From the NCBI RefSeq assembly GCF_001746835.1, contig NZ_CP016094.1, positions 2,232,001 through 2,296,000 of the forward strand: a stretch of DNA of 64,000 nucleotides. Direction: 5' to 3'. The DNA comes from Lacunisphaera limnophila (lineage in GTDB: Bacteria; Verrucomicrobiota; Verrucomicrobiia; Opitutales; Opitutaceae). A model generated the notes under the pieces. It made no database searches. It saw nothing but the letters and a program-made list of their open reading frames with translations, and was not told the DNA's origin. This document shows, piece after piece, positions 17,058-25,262 of this stretch (positions within the stretch are counted from its first letter, which is position 1; every line of letters starts with the position of its first letter). The translations under genes were made by a program, and so were the position numbers.

Positions 17058-17420
17058 ATGAAAGCCTCCGTCTCGCTCGAGCGTCACTACGTGCTGCCCT
17101 GCTGCCTGCTGCTGCTGAACCTGTGTAATGAGATCATCGCCTACAAGGCGCGGCTGATTGGGGACGACCTGCTGCGCACGCTGTTCATCATGGGCATGGT
17201 GCTGTTCGGGGCCTCGCTGGTGGCGTTCGCGGTGGCGCCGGGGATCATCTGGCTGGTGCAATCGCTGCGGCGGACCAGCCGCACGGCGGCCGGCGGGTTG
17301 GGCGACGTGGCGTTTCTCACGGGGTTGGGGGCGGTGATCTTCTGGCTGTATTACCGCAACTACATCCACGGGACGGAGGCGATTCTGCTGCCGGGGTGGC
17401 GGAATCCGATCATTCACTGA
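17058..17420 (+). CDS. Small integral membrane protein, unknown function
   Basis: 120 residues. Hydrophobic helices lie at ~10-27, ~40-68 and ~83-97 (TLFIMGMVLFGASLVAFAVA; VAFLTGLGAVIFWLYY). Not recognised. It diverges from the MIF-like gene with 63 bases between them, and converges on gluQ across a strong hairpin repeat. The start ATG at 17058 leaves a usual-looking N-terminus (MKASVSLERHYVLPCC). Confidence 0.7.
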   Translation: MKASVSLERHYVLPCCLLLLNLCNEIIAYKARLIGDDLLRTLFIMGMVLFGASLVAFAVAPGIIWLVQSLRRTSRTAAGGLGDVAFLTGLGAVIFWLYYRNYIHGTEAILLPGWRNPIIH

Positions 17421-17421
17421 A

Positions 17422-17490
17422 GTGGAGCCCGGCCTCTGGACGGGTTTAAAAATTCACGCCCAAACACCCCGTCCGGAGGCCGGGGCCCAC
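17422..17490. terminator. Bidirectional terminator-like long inverted repeat
   Basis: The left arm GTGGAGCCCGGCCTCTGGAC and the right arm, whose reverse complement begins GTGGGCCCCGGCCTCCGGAC, form a long stem around an AT-richer loop (17446-17465). It lies exactly between the convergent membrane-protein and gluQ genes. A similar GTGGAGCCCGACCTC motif occurs, inverted, at 51913-51937, so it is also a repeat family. Confidence 0.7.
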
Positions 17491-17493
17491 CTG

Positions 17494-18324
17494 CTACCAG
17501 GCACCACGAATTTCGTGCGGATCGCGGCCTTGTTCGCGCAGCGTGCGCAGCGCCAAGGCGTCGTGGCGCTTGGCGAGGCGGCGGCCCTCGGCGTCGTTGA
17601 CCAGCGGGCAGTGATAAAAGGCCGGCGCCGGGTGGCCGAGGGCGCGGAAGAGCAGCAGCTGGCGGAAGGTGGATTTGATGAGGTCGGCGCCGCGCACGAC
17701 CTCGGTGATGGCCATCGCCGCATCGTCGACGACGCTGGCGAGCTGGTAGCTGGGGGTGTCGTCCTTGCGCCAGACGAGGAAGTCGCCGAAGTCGCGGCCG
17801 GCGGTGGCGTGTTGCGCGCCGCCGCGGCCGTCAAGGAAGGTGAGGGTTTCGCCGTCGGGGACGCGGAAGCGCCAGTTGACGGTGATCGGGTCGGTGAGCG
17901 GAGGCAACGGGGTGCCGGGGGCGGGGCGGAATTCGGGCGGGTAGAGAGGCTCGTCGTTTTCGTCGCCGTCATGCGGGGCACTGGCCGCGGCGAGCACGTC
18001 ACGCCGTGACCGGGTGCAGGGAAAGATGAGGCCGGCGGCGTGCAGGCGGGCGAGGGCGGCGCGGTAGCGGGGGAGGTGTTGGCTCTGGGTGACCATCGGC
18101 TCCGTCCAGGTGAGGCCGAACCAGCGCAGGTCTTCGACCATCGCGGACACGAACTCCGGCCGGCAGCGGGCGGTGTCGAGGTCGTCGTTGCGGAGAAGAA
18201 GCGTGCCGCGGGCGGCCTGGGCGCGTTGCTGGGCGGTCCAGAAGGTGCGGGCATGGCCGAGGTGCAGGAGGCCCGTGGGGGAGGGGGCCAGGCGGCCGCG
18301 ATAGTTGTATGCAGAATTTTCCAC
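17494..18324 (-). CDS. gluQ: Glutamyl-Q tRNA(Asp) synthetase
   Basis: 276 residues. GluQRS is a truncated glutamyl-tRNA synthetase that attaches glutamate to queuosine in tRNA(Asp). GRLAPSPTGLLHLGHA (~10-25) contains the HIGH-type motif, LRNDDLDT is family-typical, and RLAKRHDA (~252) is the KMSKS equivalent. There is no C-terminal anticodon-binding domain, as expected. The usual zinc-ligand cysteines are mostly missing (only FPCTRSRRD). The start is GTG at 18324, at the very edge of the 18323-18398 palindrome, with no visible ribosome site. Confidence 0.93.
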   Translation of the reverse strand: MENSAYNYRGRLAPSPTGLLHLGHARTFWTAQQRAQAARGTLLLRNDDLDTARCRPEFVSAMVEDLRWFGLTWTEPMVTQSQHLPRYRAALARLHAAGLIFPCTRSRRDVLAAASAPHDGDENDEPLYPPEFRPAPGTPLPPLTDPITVNWRFRVPDGETLTFLDGRGGAQHATAGRDFGDFLVWRKDDTPSYQLASVVDDAAMAITEVVRGADLIKSTFRQLLLFRALGHPAPAFYHCPLVNDAEGRRLAKRHDALALRTLREQGRDPHEIRGAW

Positions 18325-18398
18325 CGCTAATTTTCGCTAATCTGCGCTAATTTAAGCCGAGGCCAAATAATTAGCGTGAATTAGCGCAGATTAGCGGT
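18323..18398. repeat. 76-base AT-rich inverted repeat filling the gluQ/LOG divergent gap
   Basis: The left arm (18323-18353, ACCGCTAATTTTCGCTAATC...) and right arm (18369-18398, ending GCGCAGATTAGCGGT) are imperfect inverted repeats built from GCTAAT/ATTAGC units. The element spans nearly all of the 85-base space between two divergent genes, so their promoters must lie in it or overlap it. Confidence 0.75.
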
Positions 18399-18409
18399 TG
18401 AAAGAAGGT

Positions 18410-18991
18410 ATGTCCAAGTTGCTCTGCGTTTATTGTTCTTCCAGCGACCGGATTGACCCGAAATATGCCGCGGCGGCGGAGGAGCTGGGGCGCGAGCTGG
18501 TGGCGCGCGGGTGGGGACTTGTCTATGGGGGCGGGAAGACCGGCCTCATGGGGGCCGTGGCGCGAGGGACCAAGGCGGCGGGCGGGCGCGTGGTCGGCGT
18601 GATCCCGGAATTCATGAAGGCGCGGGAGCTGGCGTTCGACGCGGCGGACGAGCTGGTGACGGTCGTGACGATGCGGGAGCGCAAGCTGCTGATGGAGGCG
18701 CGGGCCGATGCGTTTGTGACGCTGCCCGGCGGCTGGGGCACACTGGAGGAGATTATGGAGATCCTCACGCTGCGGCAGCTCGACGTGGTGAAGAAGCCCT
18801 GCGTGTTCTACAACCAGGACGGGTTCTACGACGACCTCATCCGGTTTTTCGAGCGGATGCTGGCGGAGAATTTCTTCAAGCCGTCGAACATGGACCTGTT
18901 CCGCGTGGCGTCGTCGGTGCCGGACATCTTTGCGCAGATCGAGGCCGGGCGGGAGGCGAAAGCGGAGGCGAAGTGGTTTCAGACGACGTGA
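18410..18991 (+). CDS. LOG family protein (TIGR00730)
   Basis: 193 residues. It has the Rossmann-like fold and motif LPGGWGTLEE (~107-116) of the LOG family (PGGxGTxxE), plus GGGKTGLMGAVA and IPEFM. LOG-type enzymes cleave cytokinin riboside monophosphates or other nucleotides to the free base and ribose 5-phosphate; many bacterial members have uncertain substrates. The ATG at 18410 is preceded by GAAAGAAGG; a TTG at 18398 is the alternative. Divergent from gluQ. Confidence 0.9.
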   Translation: MSKLLCVYCSSSDRIDPKYAAAAEELGRELVARGWGLVYGGGKTGLMGAVARGTKAAGGRVVGVIPEFMKARELAFDAADELVTVVTMRERKLLMEARADAFVTLPGGWGTLEEIMEILTLRQLDVVKKPCVFYNQDGFYDDLIRFFERMLAENFFKPSNMDLFRVASSVPDIFAQIEAGREAKAEAKWFQTT

Positions 18992-19014
18992 GCCCTTAGT
19001 CCCCCGGAAGGAAT

Positions 19015-19045
19015 GGCCGCAAAAAGCACAATAAGCGCAAAAAAC
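19015..19045. repeat. Single arm of the GGCCGCAAAAAGCACA repeat family
   Basis: GGCCGCAAAAAGCACAATAA continuing into GCGCAAAAAAC. It differs by one base from the left arm of the 13203-13332 element over the shared stretch. It lies just after the LOG gene with no inverted partner nearby. Confidence 0.7.
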
Positions 19046-19064
19046 GGATGGGGATCCGCCAAGC

Positions 19065-19090
19065 GGCGCGCGCGAGCGCGCTGGCCCACA
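19065..19090. repeat. 26-base repeat abutting the NUDIX start codon
   Basis: GGCGCG...CTGGCCCACA, 24 of 26 bases identical to 13645-13670 inside rlmJ. Its last base is the A of the NUDIX ATG. Confidence 0.65.
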
Positions 19091-19635
19091 TGACAACTGC
19101 GGATATAATTGATTTACTGCGTCGGCATGAGGCGCGGGCCGAGGCGGGTGGGGAGGCGGCGATGCTGGCGGAGTTTGGGTCATTCATCGCGGCGCATCCG
19201 GATTGTTTGTGGCGGACGTGCCGGGACGGTCATCTGACGGCGTCGGCGTGGATCGTGGATGCGGGGCGGACGCGGACGCTGCTCACGCATCACCGGAAGC
19301 TGGACCGCTGGCTGCAGCTCGGCGGGCATGTGGACGGCGAGGCGGATCTGGCGGCGGCCGCGATGCGGGAGGCGCGGGAGGAGTCGGGGCTGACGCGGCT
19401 GCGGCTGGTGTCGCCGGAGATCTTTGATGTGGACCGTCACCGGATCCCGGCGCGCGGGACGGAACCGGAGCACTGGCATTTTGACGTGCGTTTCCTGATC
19501 GAGGCGGACCCGGCGGAGCCGCTGGGGATCAGCGAGGAGTCGAAGGATTTGGCGTGGGTGCGGTTGGAGGAGGTGACGGCGCGGAATCCGGGGGAGTCGC
19601 TGGCGCGGATGGTGAGGAAGATGCTGCCCGGGTGA
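19090..19635 (+). CDS. NUDIX hydrolase
   Basis: 181 residues from ATG 19090. An in-frame ATG at 19048 would add residues encoded by repeat DNA and is unlikely. The NUDIX box is complete: GGHVDGEADLAAAAMREARE then ESGL (~76-100), matching Gx5Ex7REUxEExGU. NUDIX enzymes hydrolyse nucleoside diphosphates linked to another moiety; the substrate cannot be read from sequence. Convergent with the batD-like gene, 38 bases apart. Confidence 0.9.
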   Translation: MTTADIIDLLRRHEARAEAGGEAAMLAEFGSFIAAHPDCLWRTCRDGHLTASAWIVDAGRTRTLLTHHRKLDRWLQLGGHVDGEADLAAAAMREAREESGLTRLRLVSPEIFDVDRHRIPARGTEPEHWHFDVRFLIEADPAEPLGISEESKDLAWVRLEEVTARNPGESLARMVRKMLPG

Positions 19636-19673
19636 TCGGCGAGGCGATAGGTGGGAGGGGGCTCGCCCCGACC

Positions 19674-22220
19674 CTACCGGTACAGCGCGATCAGGACCTC
19701 GTTGCGGACCCAACCGGATTGGCCGCCGGGAAAGGTGAGCTGGGTCCAGCCGAGGAAGGTCCGGCCGGCGACGGCGATGGAGCCGGCGGAGAGGGGGGAG
19801 GTTTTCTGCGTCGTGTCGACCTCGGTCGGGATGCTGCGCAGGGTGGTGGCCTGCCAGACAAAGACGGCGCCCGGTTGGGCGAGCGGGCCATAGGTATGGA
19901 GGCTGAAGGTGGCGGTGCCCGCGAGGACGATGGCCAGCAGGGTGGCGGTCAGGGCGGAGGGTTTGCCCCAGGCGCCGATCATTTTGTAGCCTTGCAGCAA
20001 CAGCACAATGAGCGCGAGGGCCAGCAGGAGCGAGGCGCCGGCGAGCGCGAGCTGCCATTCGCCGGGGGTGGCGGCGCGCGTCAGTTTGTAGCGACCTTCG
20101 CCGCGGGAAAGCTCGACCAGCTGGGGGTTGGCGAGGCCGGAGCGTTGCACGCCGAGATTCAAGTTCCAGCGCGTGGCATCGGAGCGTGAATTGAGGAGGA
20201 AGGCGCTGGTCGAATGCGCGGCCGCCTCGGCCCAGCGATCCTGCTGGGCGAGGGCGAGGGCGAGGTTGTGGCGGGCGGCCCAGTCGGTGGGGGCGGTGCT
20301 CACCGTGGCTTGCCAGGCTTGGGCGGCGGCGGGGAAGTCGCCGCGTTTGTAGGCTTCGGTGGCGGTTTCCGCTTTAGCCGAGGATGGGGCGAATAGGGCG
20401 GATAGGACGAATAGGGAAAAGAGGAAAGGAAGCAGGTTGCGGCCGGCGAATAGGCTGAAGGGGTTCCAGCCGGGGACCTGGACGGCTTGGAGGGCGGCGT
20501 CGGCGCGCATGGGCCAGTCGGTGGGGAGGGTGGCGTCGCGACCGTGGAGCGTGCGGTCGGCCTCGGACCAGAGGCGGACCCAGGCGTTGGCGGCGTCGGG
20601 CTTGGCGCGGGTGACGGCGGCCAGGAGCAGCGGGGTGCCGGGGGCGGCGTGGGGGATGGCGAAGAGCTGGGCCGTCTCTGCCTGCCAAACTCGGAGTAGC
20701 GAGTAGCGGGCAGCGGGTAGCGAGGAGGAATTTATTTCCTTCAGCGCGATGACCAGGGCGGCGCGGGCCTCGCGGCGTTGGCGCTGGGGGTCGAGGCGGC
20801 GGGAGCGCAGGGCAGCGAGCGTGAGCCAGAGTATCAGAGGACAGAGAACGGCGGACAGAAGACAGAGCCAGACCAGGGGACGGAGGGCGAGCGGGGCGAA
20901 GCCGGTGGCGGTTTGGTTGAGCGGATCGCGCGGGAGATTTTCGGGCGGCACGGGCGCGACCGCGGGAGGGAGATTGGGTGACGCGGTGGCCGGGGTGGTG
21001 GGCGTGAGGGAGAACTGGACCGGGGCGCCGGAGGAGGCGGGCGGGGTCACGGGGGCGGAGCCGGCGGTGATCGTCACGGTGACCGGTTCGCTGGCGATGG
21101 TTTGGTAGGTGCCGCTGCGGGGATCGAAGTAACTGAAGCGCACGGGCGGCAGCACGTAGTTGCCGGGGCGGGTGGGGACGAGCACAACGTCCTCGGTGAG
21201 CGAGCCCTCGAAGAGCGTGCCGTCCTTCATCACGCGCTTGGACTTGGGTTGGACGACCTGGAATTCGTTGGAGACCTCGCGCGAAGGCAGGCCGGTGAGG
21301 TCGGGCCAGTTGCCGGTGCCGGCCAGTTCGAGGGTCCAGGTGACGGGTTCGCCGACGGCGGCATTGAGCGGGACGACCTTGGAGGTGAAGGTGAAGGCGC
21401 CGACGGCGCCGGTGAAGCCGGCGGGGGCGAGGGGCAGGGCCTTGACGGTGAGGTCGAGGGATTTGGAATCAAGCTGGCGTTGCTCGACGTTGGGTTGGGT
21501 GAAAAGGCCGAAGCCGGTGGTGCCGACCATGAGGTTCACCATCTGGCTGACGGGATTGAGCGTGTAGGTGCCGGGCTGCTTGATCACGGCGCGGGTGGTC
21601 TGGGTGGCGACGACGTGGCGTTCGCCGCGGATGAGGGCCTCGGCGGGCTCGGGCTTGGTCCAGTCGTCGGCGAGGGCGGGGGTGCTGTCCCAGGTCACGT
21701 TGCTGCCGAGGGAATGGAAGTAGCGGCGCACCACATCGAGGTTGTAGGTGAGCGGGAAAACCTCGCCGGCCCAGACGGAGGGCTTCGGAGTCTCGAGGGA
21801 GGCGGAGGCGACGTCGGTGATGGACAGGCCGGAGTTGCCGACGGGGGCGTCGCCGACGGTGTAGCGGGCGGCGGCCACGCGCAAAGTGCCCTTGTCGGTC
21901 TTTACATCGAAGGCGGGGATGATGACCGGCGCGCGCTTGCCGGGGCGGACCGGGTACACGTAGGTGAAGGTCCGGGACATCTTGAAATTGACGATGCTGG
22001 TCTCGCTGCGCTGGGAGGGCCGGGCGAATTGCAGGCCGTCGACAGTGGGCAGGACGGGTTCGTCCTCGGGTTCGCAATCCTCGAAGATGAGGGAGAGCTG
22101 GCTAACCTGGTTGAAGCCGAGCTGGCCGCCGGGCGGGTCCCAGCGGACGGCTTGGGCGAAGAAACTTCCCGGGAGGACGAGAAAGAGAACGAGAAGGATA
22201 AAGTGGTGGGACTGACGCAT
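19674..22220 (-). CDS. batD: BatD-like membrane protein with BatE-like TPR/SH3 C-terminus
   Basis: 848 residues, last gene of the moxR-bat operon. After a signal peptide (MRQSHHFILLVLFLVLPGSF) comes a BatD-type beta-rich ectodomain (~22-400), a membrane helix (~450-472), a cytoplasmic stretch, and then a TPR-like segment (YKRGDFPAAAQAWQATV; HNLALALAQQDRWAEA, ~640-690). A second pair of helices (~745-790) and an SH3-like end (LGWTQLTFPGGQSGWVRNEV) follow. The latter half resembles BatE, so BatD and BatE seem fused. Two repeat-derived stretches are translated inside it: CLLSAVLCP in the first helix and LPAARYSLL at ~500. The ATG is 6 bases after the batB-like stop, so translation is probably coupled. 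Confidence 0.88.
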   Translation of the reverse strand: MRQSHHFILLVLFLVLPGSFFAQAVRWDPPGGQLGFNQVSQLSLIFEDCEPEDEPVLPTVDGLQFARPSQRSETSIVNFKMSRTFTYVYPVRPGKRAPVIIPAFDVKTDKGTLRVAAARYTVGDAPVGNSGLSITDVASASLETPKPSVWAGEVFPLTYNLDVVRRYFHSLGSNVTWDSTPALADDWTKPEPAEALIRGERHVVATQTTRAVIKQPGTYTLNPVSQMVNLMVGTTGFGLFTQPNVEQRQLDSKSLDLTVKALPLAPAGFTGAVGAFTFTSKVVPLNAAVGEPVTWTLELAGTGNWPDLTGLPSREVSNEFQVVQPKSKRVMKDGTLFEGSLTEDVVLVPTRPGNYVLPPVRFSYFDPRSGTYQTIASEPVTVTITAGSAPVTPPASSGAPVQFSLTPTTPATASPNLPPAVAPVPPENLPRDPLNQTATGFAPLALRPLVWLCLLSAVLCPLILWLTLAALRSRRLDPQRQRREARAALVIALKEINSSSLPAARYSLLRVWQAETAQLFAIPHAAPGTPLLLAAVTRAKPDAANAWVRLWSEADRTLHGRDATLPTDWPMRADAALQAVQVPGWNPFSLFAGRNLLPFLFSLFVLSALFAPSSAKAETATEAYKRGDFPAAAQAWQATVSTAPTDWAARHNLALALAQQDRWAEAAAHSTSAFLLNSRSDATRWNLNLGVQRSGLANPQLVELSRGEGRYKLTRAATPGEWQLALAGASLLLALALIVLLLQGYKMIGAWGKPSALTATLLAIVLAGTATFSLHTYGPLAQPGAVFVWQATTLRSIPTEVDTTQKTSPLSAGSIAVAGRTFLGWTQLTFPGGQSGWVRNEVLIALYR
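20693..20724. repeat. AGTAGCGAGTAGCGGG tandem repeat inside the batD-like gene
   Basis: AGTAGCGAGTAGCGGG followed by CAGCGGGTAGCGAG. Same unit as the intergenic block at 29058-29152. In the batD-like frame it reads LPAARYSLL. Confidence 0.7.
20835..20867. repeat. GAGGACAGAGAACGGCGGAC repeat inside the batD-like gene
   Basis: A degenerate tandem of GGACAGA/GGCGGACAGA units. Related blocks occur at 22957-22997 (batB-like) and 25652-25695 (DUF58). Here it encodes LLSAVLCP in a membrane helix. Confidence 0.6.
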
Positions 22221-22226
22221 GGAAAA

Positions 22227-24074
22227 TTACCAGTTCTTGCCCGGGGGCTTGGGCTTCGTGGGCTGCTGGCCCTGCATGAGTTGCTGGAGCTTGGCGGGAG
22301 AATCCTGGTTGCGGACCTGCTCGAGTTTTTGGAGCGGCATGGCGAGCTCGGGGTCGGCCTCCTCGGCCGACTTTTCTTCCTTCTGGCCGCCGACCTTCTG
22401 GGTACCGGGCTTGGGCGGGGGCGGCGGTGACGCCTTCTGTTCCTCGGCCTTCTGCTCTTGCTGGTCCTTCATGTCGCCGAAGGCATCCTGGTTCTGTTTC
22501 TGCTGCTCGTTTTTCTGGTCCTGTTGCTGCTTTTGCTCGTCCTGCTTTTGTTGATCGCTCTTCTGCTGATCTTGGGAGGACTGATCCTGTTTTTGCTCCT
22601 GATCCTTTTGCTGGTCCTGCTTCTGCTGCTCCTCGTTTTTTTCGTCCTGCTTCGGCTCGTCCTTTTTCTGCTCCTCGCGTTTGAGGAGGTCGGTGAGTTC
22701 CTGGCGCAGCTTGGGCCAGTCGGCGGCCTGGGCGTCGGTCTGCTCGCCGAGATCGACGGCCTGCAGGGCGTCGCGGATGACGCTTTCCTGCGGTGCTTGC
22801 TGGGCGGACTTCGCGCGCTGGCCGTAGGTGACGGTGGTCGTGGCGAGCTCCGCACAGTCCTTGGCGCTGAGGGTGGGTTGCGCGGCGAGGCGGGTGACGA
22901 GGGTGCTGAGGGGCTTGGCCAAGGTGTCGCCCGGGCTGGCGTCCTCGGCGGCACGCACGGAGGACGGAGGACTGAGGACGGAGGATAGAAGACAAAGGGC
23001 AGCCAGGGAGGCGGCGGCCGGTTTCTGGGCTTTGATGGTTGTTGATGGACCTTTGGTTTTGCCTAGCGGCAAGGCGCGTTCGCGCGGGCGGACGGGGAAC
23101 TCGGCCCAGAAGCTGCAGAGGAGGAAGAGCAGGCCGGGGGCGAGGAACCACTGGAAGCGTTCGACGAGGCGGGCGGTGTTTTTCTCGGAGAATTCGCCCT
23201 TTTTTCCGGCCTCGATCGTGGAGCTGAGGAGACCGGGAAGGTCCACCCAGGCGCTGGCGTCGGTGTAGGTACCGCCGGTGGACTGGGCGAGTTCCTGAAG
23301 CGTGGCGTTGTTGAGGCGGGACATGACGACGGCGCCGCGTTCGTCCTTCACAAGGCCACCGGCCTCGTCCGGGATGAAGGAACCCTGGGCGGTGCCGACG
23401 CCGAGGCCGATGACGCGGACGCCCTTGGCCTTGAGCGCGGGGGTGAGGCTTTTCCAGTCGTCGACGGTGCTCTCGCCGTCGCTGAGGATGATAAGGTAGC
23501 GGTCGGCGGTGGAGGTGCCGAAGGCGGCCATGGAGGCCTCGAGCATGGCTTGGTAGTTGGAGCCGCCCTCCGGGAGATAAGCGGGGTCGAGGGCGGGGAG
23601 GAACTCGCGCAGCACCTCGTAGTCGGAGCTGAGCGGGCTTTGGAGGAAGGCGGTGCCGGCGAAGAGCACGAGGCCGACACGCTCGCCCTTGAGCCCGTCG
23701 AGGAGGGACTGGATGAGGAGCTTGCTGCGGTCGAGGCGCGAAGGTTTCACGTCCTGCGCGAGCATGGAGCGCGAGAGGTCGACGGCGATGAGGACCTCGC
23801 GGGACTGGTCGAAGACTTGTTCCTCGATGACGCCCCACTGGGGGCGGGCGAGGGCGATGAGGCAGAGGGCGAGCCCGAACCAGAGCCAGAGGCGCGGGCG
23901 GTCCTCCGCCGTGGAGTGCTGGGCGCCGAGGGACACGGCGGTGGCGCCGGCCCACGCGCGGGCGATCTTGGGCCAGGAGGTCACGGCGCGGGTGACGTGG
24001 CGGGCCAGCTCCCAGGAAAACAGGAGGACGAGCGGCACGAGCAGCCAGAGGAGGTGGGGGGAGTGGAAGCTCAT
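22227..24074 (-). CDS. batB: BatB-like VWA membrane protein with low-complexity Gln/Lys tail
   Basis: 615 residues. The start ATG at 24074 overlaps the batA stop (ATGA). N-terminal helices (~5-22 and ~62-78) flank the usual Bat spacing. The VWA domain (~88-280) has DLSRSM (metal site) and LSDGES, and a further helix lies near 310-330. BatB proteins usually end there; this one continues for ~280 residues: a repeat-derived stretch (CLLSSVLSPPSSV, ~361), a helical part, and a very Gln/Lys/Asp-rich run (QQKQDQQKDQEQKQDQSSQD and onward), possibly a fused BatC-like part. Bat proteins form a membrane complex worked by a MoxR ATPase; their exact role (stress tolerance, metal insertion or protein maturation) is not settled. 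Confidence 0.9.
   Translation of the reverse strand: MSFHSPHLLWLLVPLVLLFSWELARHVTRAVTSWPKIARAWAGATAVSLGAQHSTAEDRPRLWLWFGLALCLIALARPQWGVIEEQVFDQSREVLIAVDLSRSMLAQDVKPSRLDRSKLLIQSLLDGLKGERVGLVLFAGTAFLQSPLSSDYEVLREFLPALDPAYLPEGGSNYQAMLEASMAAFGTSTADRYLIILSDGESTVDDWKSLTPALKAKGVRVIGLGVGTAQGSFIPDEAGGLVKDERGAVVMSRLNNATLQELAQSTGGTYTDASAWVDLPGLLSSTIEAGKKGEFSEKNTARLVERFQWFLAPGLLFLLCSFWAEFPVRPRERALPLGKTKGPSTTIKAQKPAAASLAALCLLSSVLSPPSSVRAAEDASPGDTLAKPLSTLVTRLAAQPTLSAKDCAELATTTVTYGQRAKSAQQAPQESVIRDALQAVDLGEQTDAQAADWPKLRQELTDLLKREEQKKDEPKQDEKNEEQQKQDQQKDQEQKQDQSSQDQQKSDQQKQDEQKQQQDQKNEQQKQNQDAFGDMKDQQEQKAEEQKASPPPPPKPGTQKVGGQKEEKSAEEADPELAMPLQKLEQVRNQDSPAKLQQLMQGQQPTKPKPPGKNW
22957..22997. repeat. ACGGAGGACGGAGGACTGAG tandem-like repeat inside the batB-like gene
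   Basis: Degenerate GGACGGA/GGACTGA units. Translated on the minus strand as LCLLSSVLSPPSSV. The same kind of DNA lies in the batD-like and DUF58 genes. Confidence 0.65.
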
Positions 24075-25147
24075 GGGGCGGCGGGGGCGCCGGCGGGCCG
24101 TGCGGGCGGAACGGGCGCGGGGCGGCGCTTCAAGCGCGGCAGCTGGGGCGGCAGGGCGAAGAGGGCGCCGAGGAAGAGGAGGGCGGCGCCGGGGATGGCG
24201 CACCAGTGGAAGAGCTCGGTGGTAAGCAGGTAGGATTTGGCCTGGAACTCGATCTTCTGGGCGGCGTCGATGGCGGCGAAGGCCTTCTCGGTGGTGTCGA
24301 CGTCGAAGGCGCGGAAGAACTTGCCGCCGGTGGATTCGGCCATGGTGCGGAGCTGGCCCTCGTCGAGGTCGGAGATGGCGCGGCGGTAGCCGATCTTGTT
24401 GCCGTTGTCGTCGAAGACCGGCATCGGCACGAGGCCGTCCCGGCCGGCGCCGATGGTGTAGACGGGGATGCCCCGGGCCTGGGCGATGGCGGTGGCCTGT
24501 TCGGGGGTGAGCACGCCGCGGTTGTTGGCGCCGTCGGTCATGAGGACAATGAAGGCGCCCTTGCGCTTGGTGTCGTCGGTGCGTTTGGCCTGCTCGAGAC
24601 GGGTGAGGGCGACGCCGAGGCCGTCGCCGATGGCGGTGCCGTCCTCGATCATGCCGAGCTTGAGGCGCTCGACCTGGCGCTCAAGCCAGGCGTGGTCAAA
24701 GGTGAGGGGCGCGAGGGTGTAGGCGCGGCCGGAAAAGACGATCATGCCGATGCGGTCGGAGGTGCGCTGCTTGATGAAGGCCTGGATGATGGGCTTGATG
24801 GCCTGGAGGCGGTTGATGCGGTCGCCGTCGCGCTCATAATCCTCGGCGAGCATCGAGCCGGACAGGTCGATCGCGAGCATGAGGTCGTAGCCCTGTTGTT
24901 TCACCTCGCGCTTGTCCTCGACGATCTGCGGGCGGGCCAGGGCGACGATGAGCAGGATGAGGCCGGTGGTGGCGAGGGTGGCGGGCCAGCGGGAGGTGGG
25001 GATGAGCGACGGCCGGTGCCACGCGGCGGCGTACGGCACCACGAGGACCGGCGCACCGCGCCGGCCGCGCACCCACATCAGGAACGGGAGGACGAGGAGG
25101 GCGAGGAGCCACCACGGGGAGTGGAGCGTGTAGTTCGTGAGGTTCAT
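24071..25147 (-). CDS. batA: BatA-like VWA membrane protein
   Basis: 358 residues. Helices at ~10-27 and ~58-74 flank the typical ARPQ motif (IVALARPQIVEDK). The VWA domain (~88-290) carries the complete metal site: DLSGSM, the T of DGTAIGDG, and MTDGANN. A third helix lies at ~313-335, followed by a Pro/Ala-rich tail. This is the usual BatA layout, with the VWA domain exposed to the periplasm. Its stop overlaps the batB-like start by four bases, so the two are coupled; upstream lies the DUF58 gene. Confidence 0.92.
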   Translation of the reverse strand: MNLTNYTLHSPWWLLALLVLPFLMWVRGRRGAPVLVVPYAAAWHRPSLIPTSRWPATLATTGLILLIVALARPQIVEDKREVKQQGYDLMLAIDLSGSMLAEDYERDGDRINRLQAIKPIIQAFIKQRTSDRIGMIVFSGRAYTLAPLTFDHAWLERQVERLKLGMIEDGTAIGDGLGVALTRLEQAKRTDDTKRKGAFIVLMTDGANNRGVLTPEQATAIAQARGIPVYTIGAGRDGLVPMPVFDDNGNKIGYRRAISDLDEGQLRTMAESTGGKFFRAFDVDTTEKAFAAIDAAQKIEFQAKSYLLTTELFHWCAIPGAALLFLGALFALPPQLPRLKRRPAPVPPARPAGAPAAP

Positions 25148-25156
25148 GCCACGGCG

Positions 25157-25233
25157 AGGTGGAGCGGCTTGCGCTCAAGATGCTTGCAGGACACGCGACG
25201 AGGCCAGCGCGTTGAGGGCAACGCGCTCCACCT
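25157..25233. repeat. 77-base element with AGGTGGAGCG inverted ends
   Basis: The ends AGGTGGAGCG (25157-25166) and CGCTCCACCT (25224-25233) are exact inverted repeats. An inner hairpin is AGCGCGTTGAGGGCAACGCG followed by CTCCACC (25206-25232). It fills the DUF58/batA gap. The same 27-base core, with one mismatch, is found inside the signal region of the gene at 47520. Confidence 0.75.
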
Positions 25234-25262
25234 TGGGACTTGAGGTGTTCTCGACATCGTCA

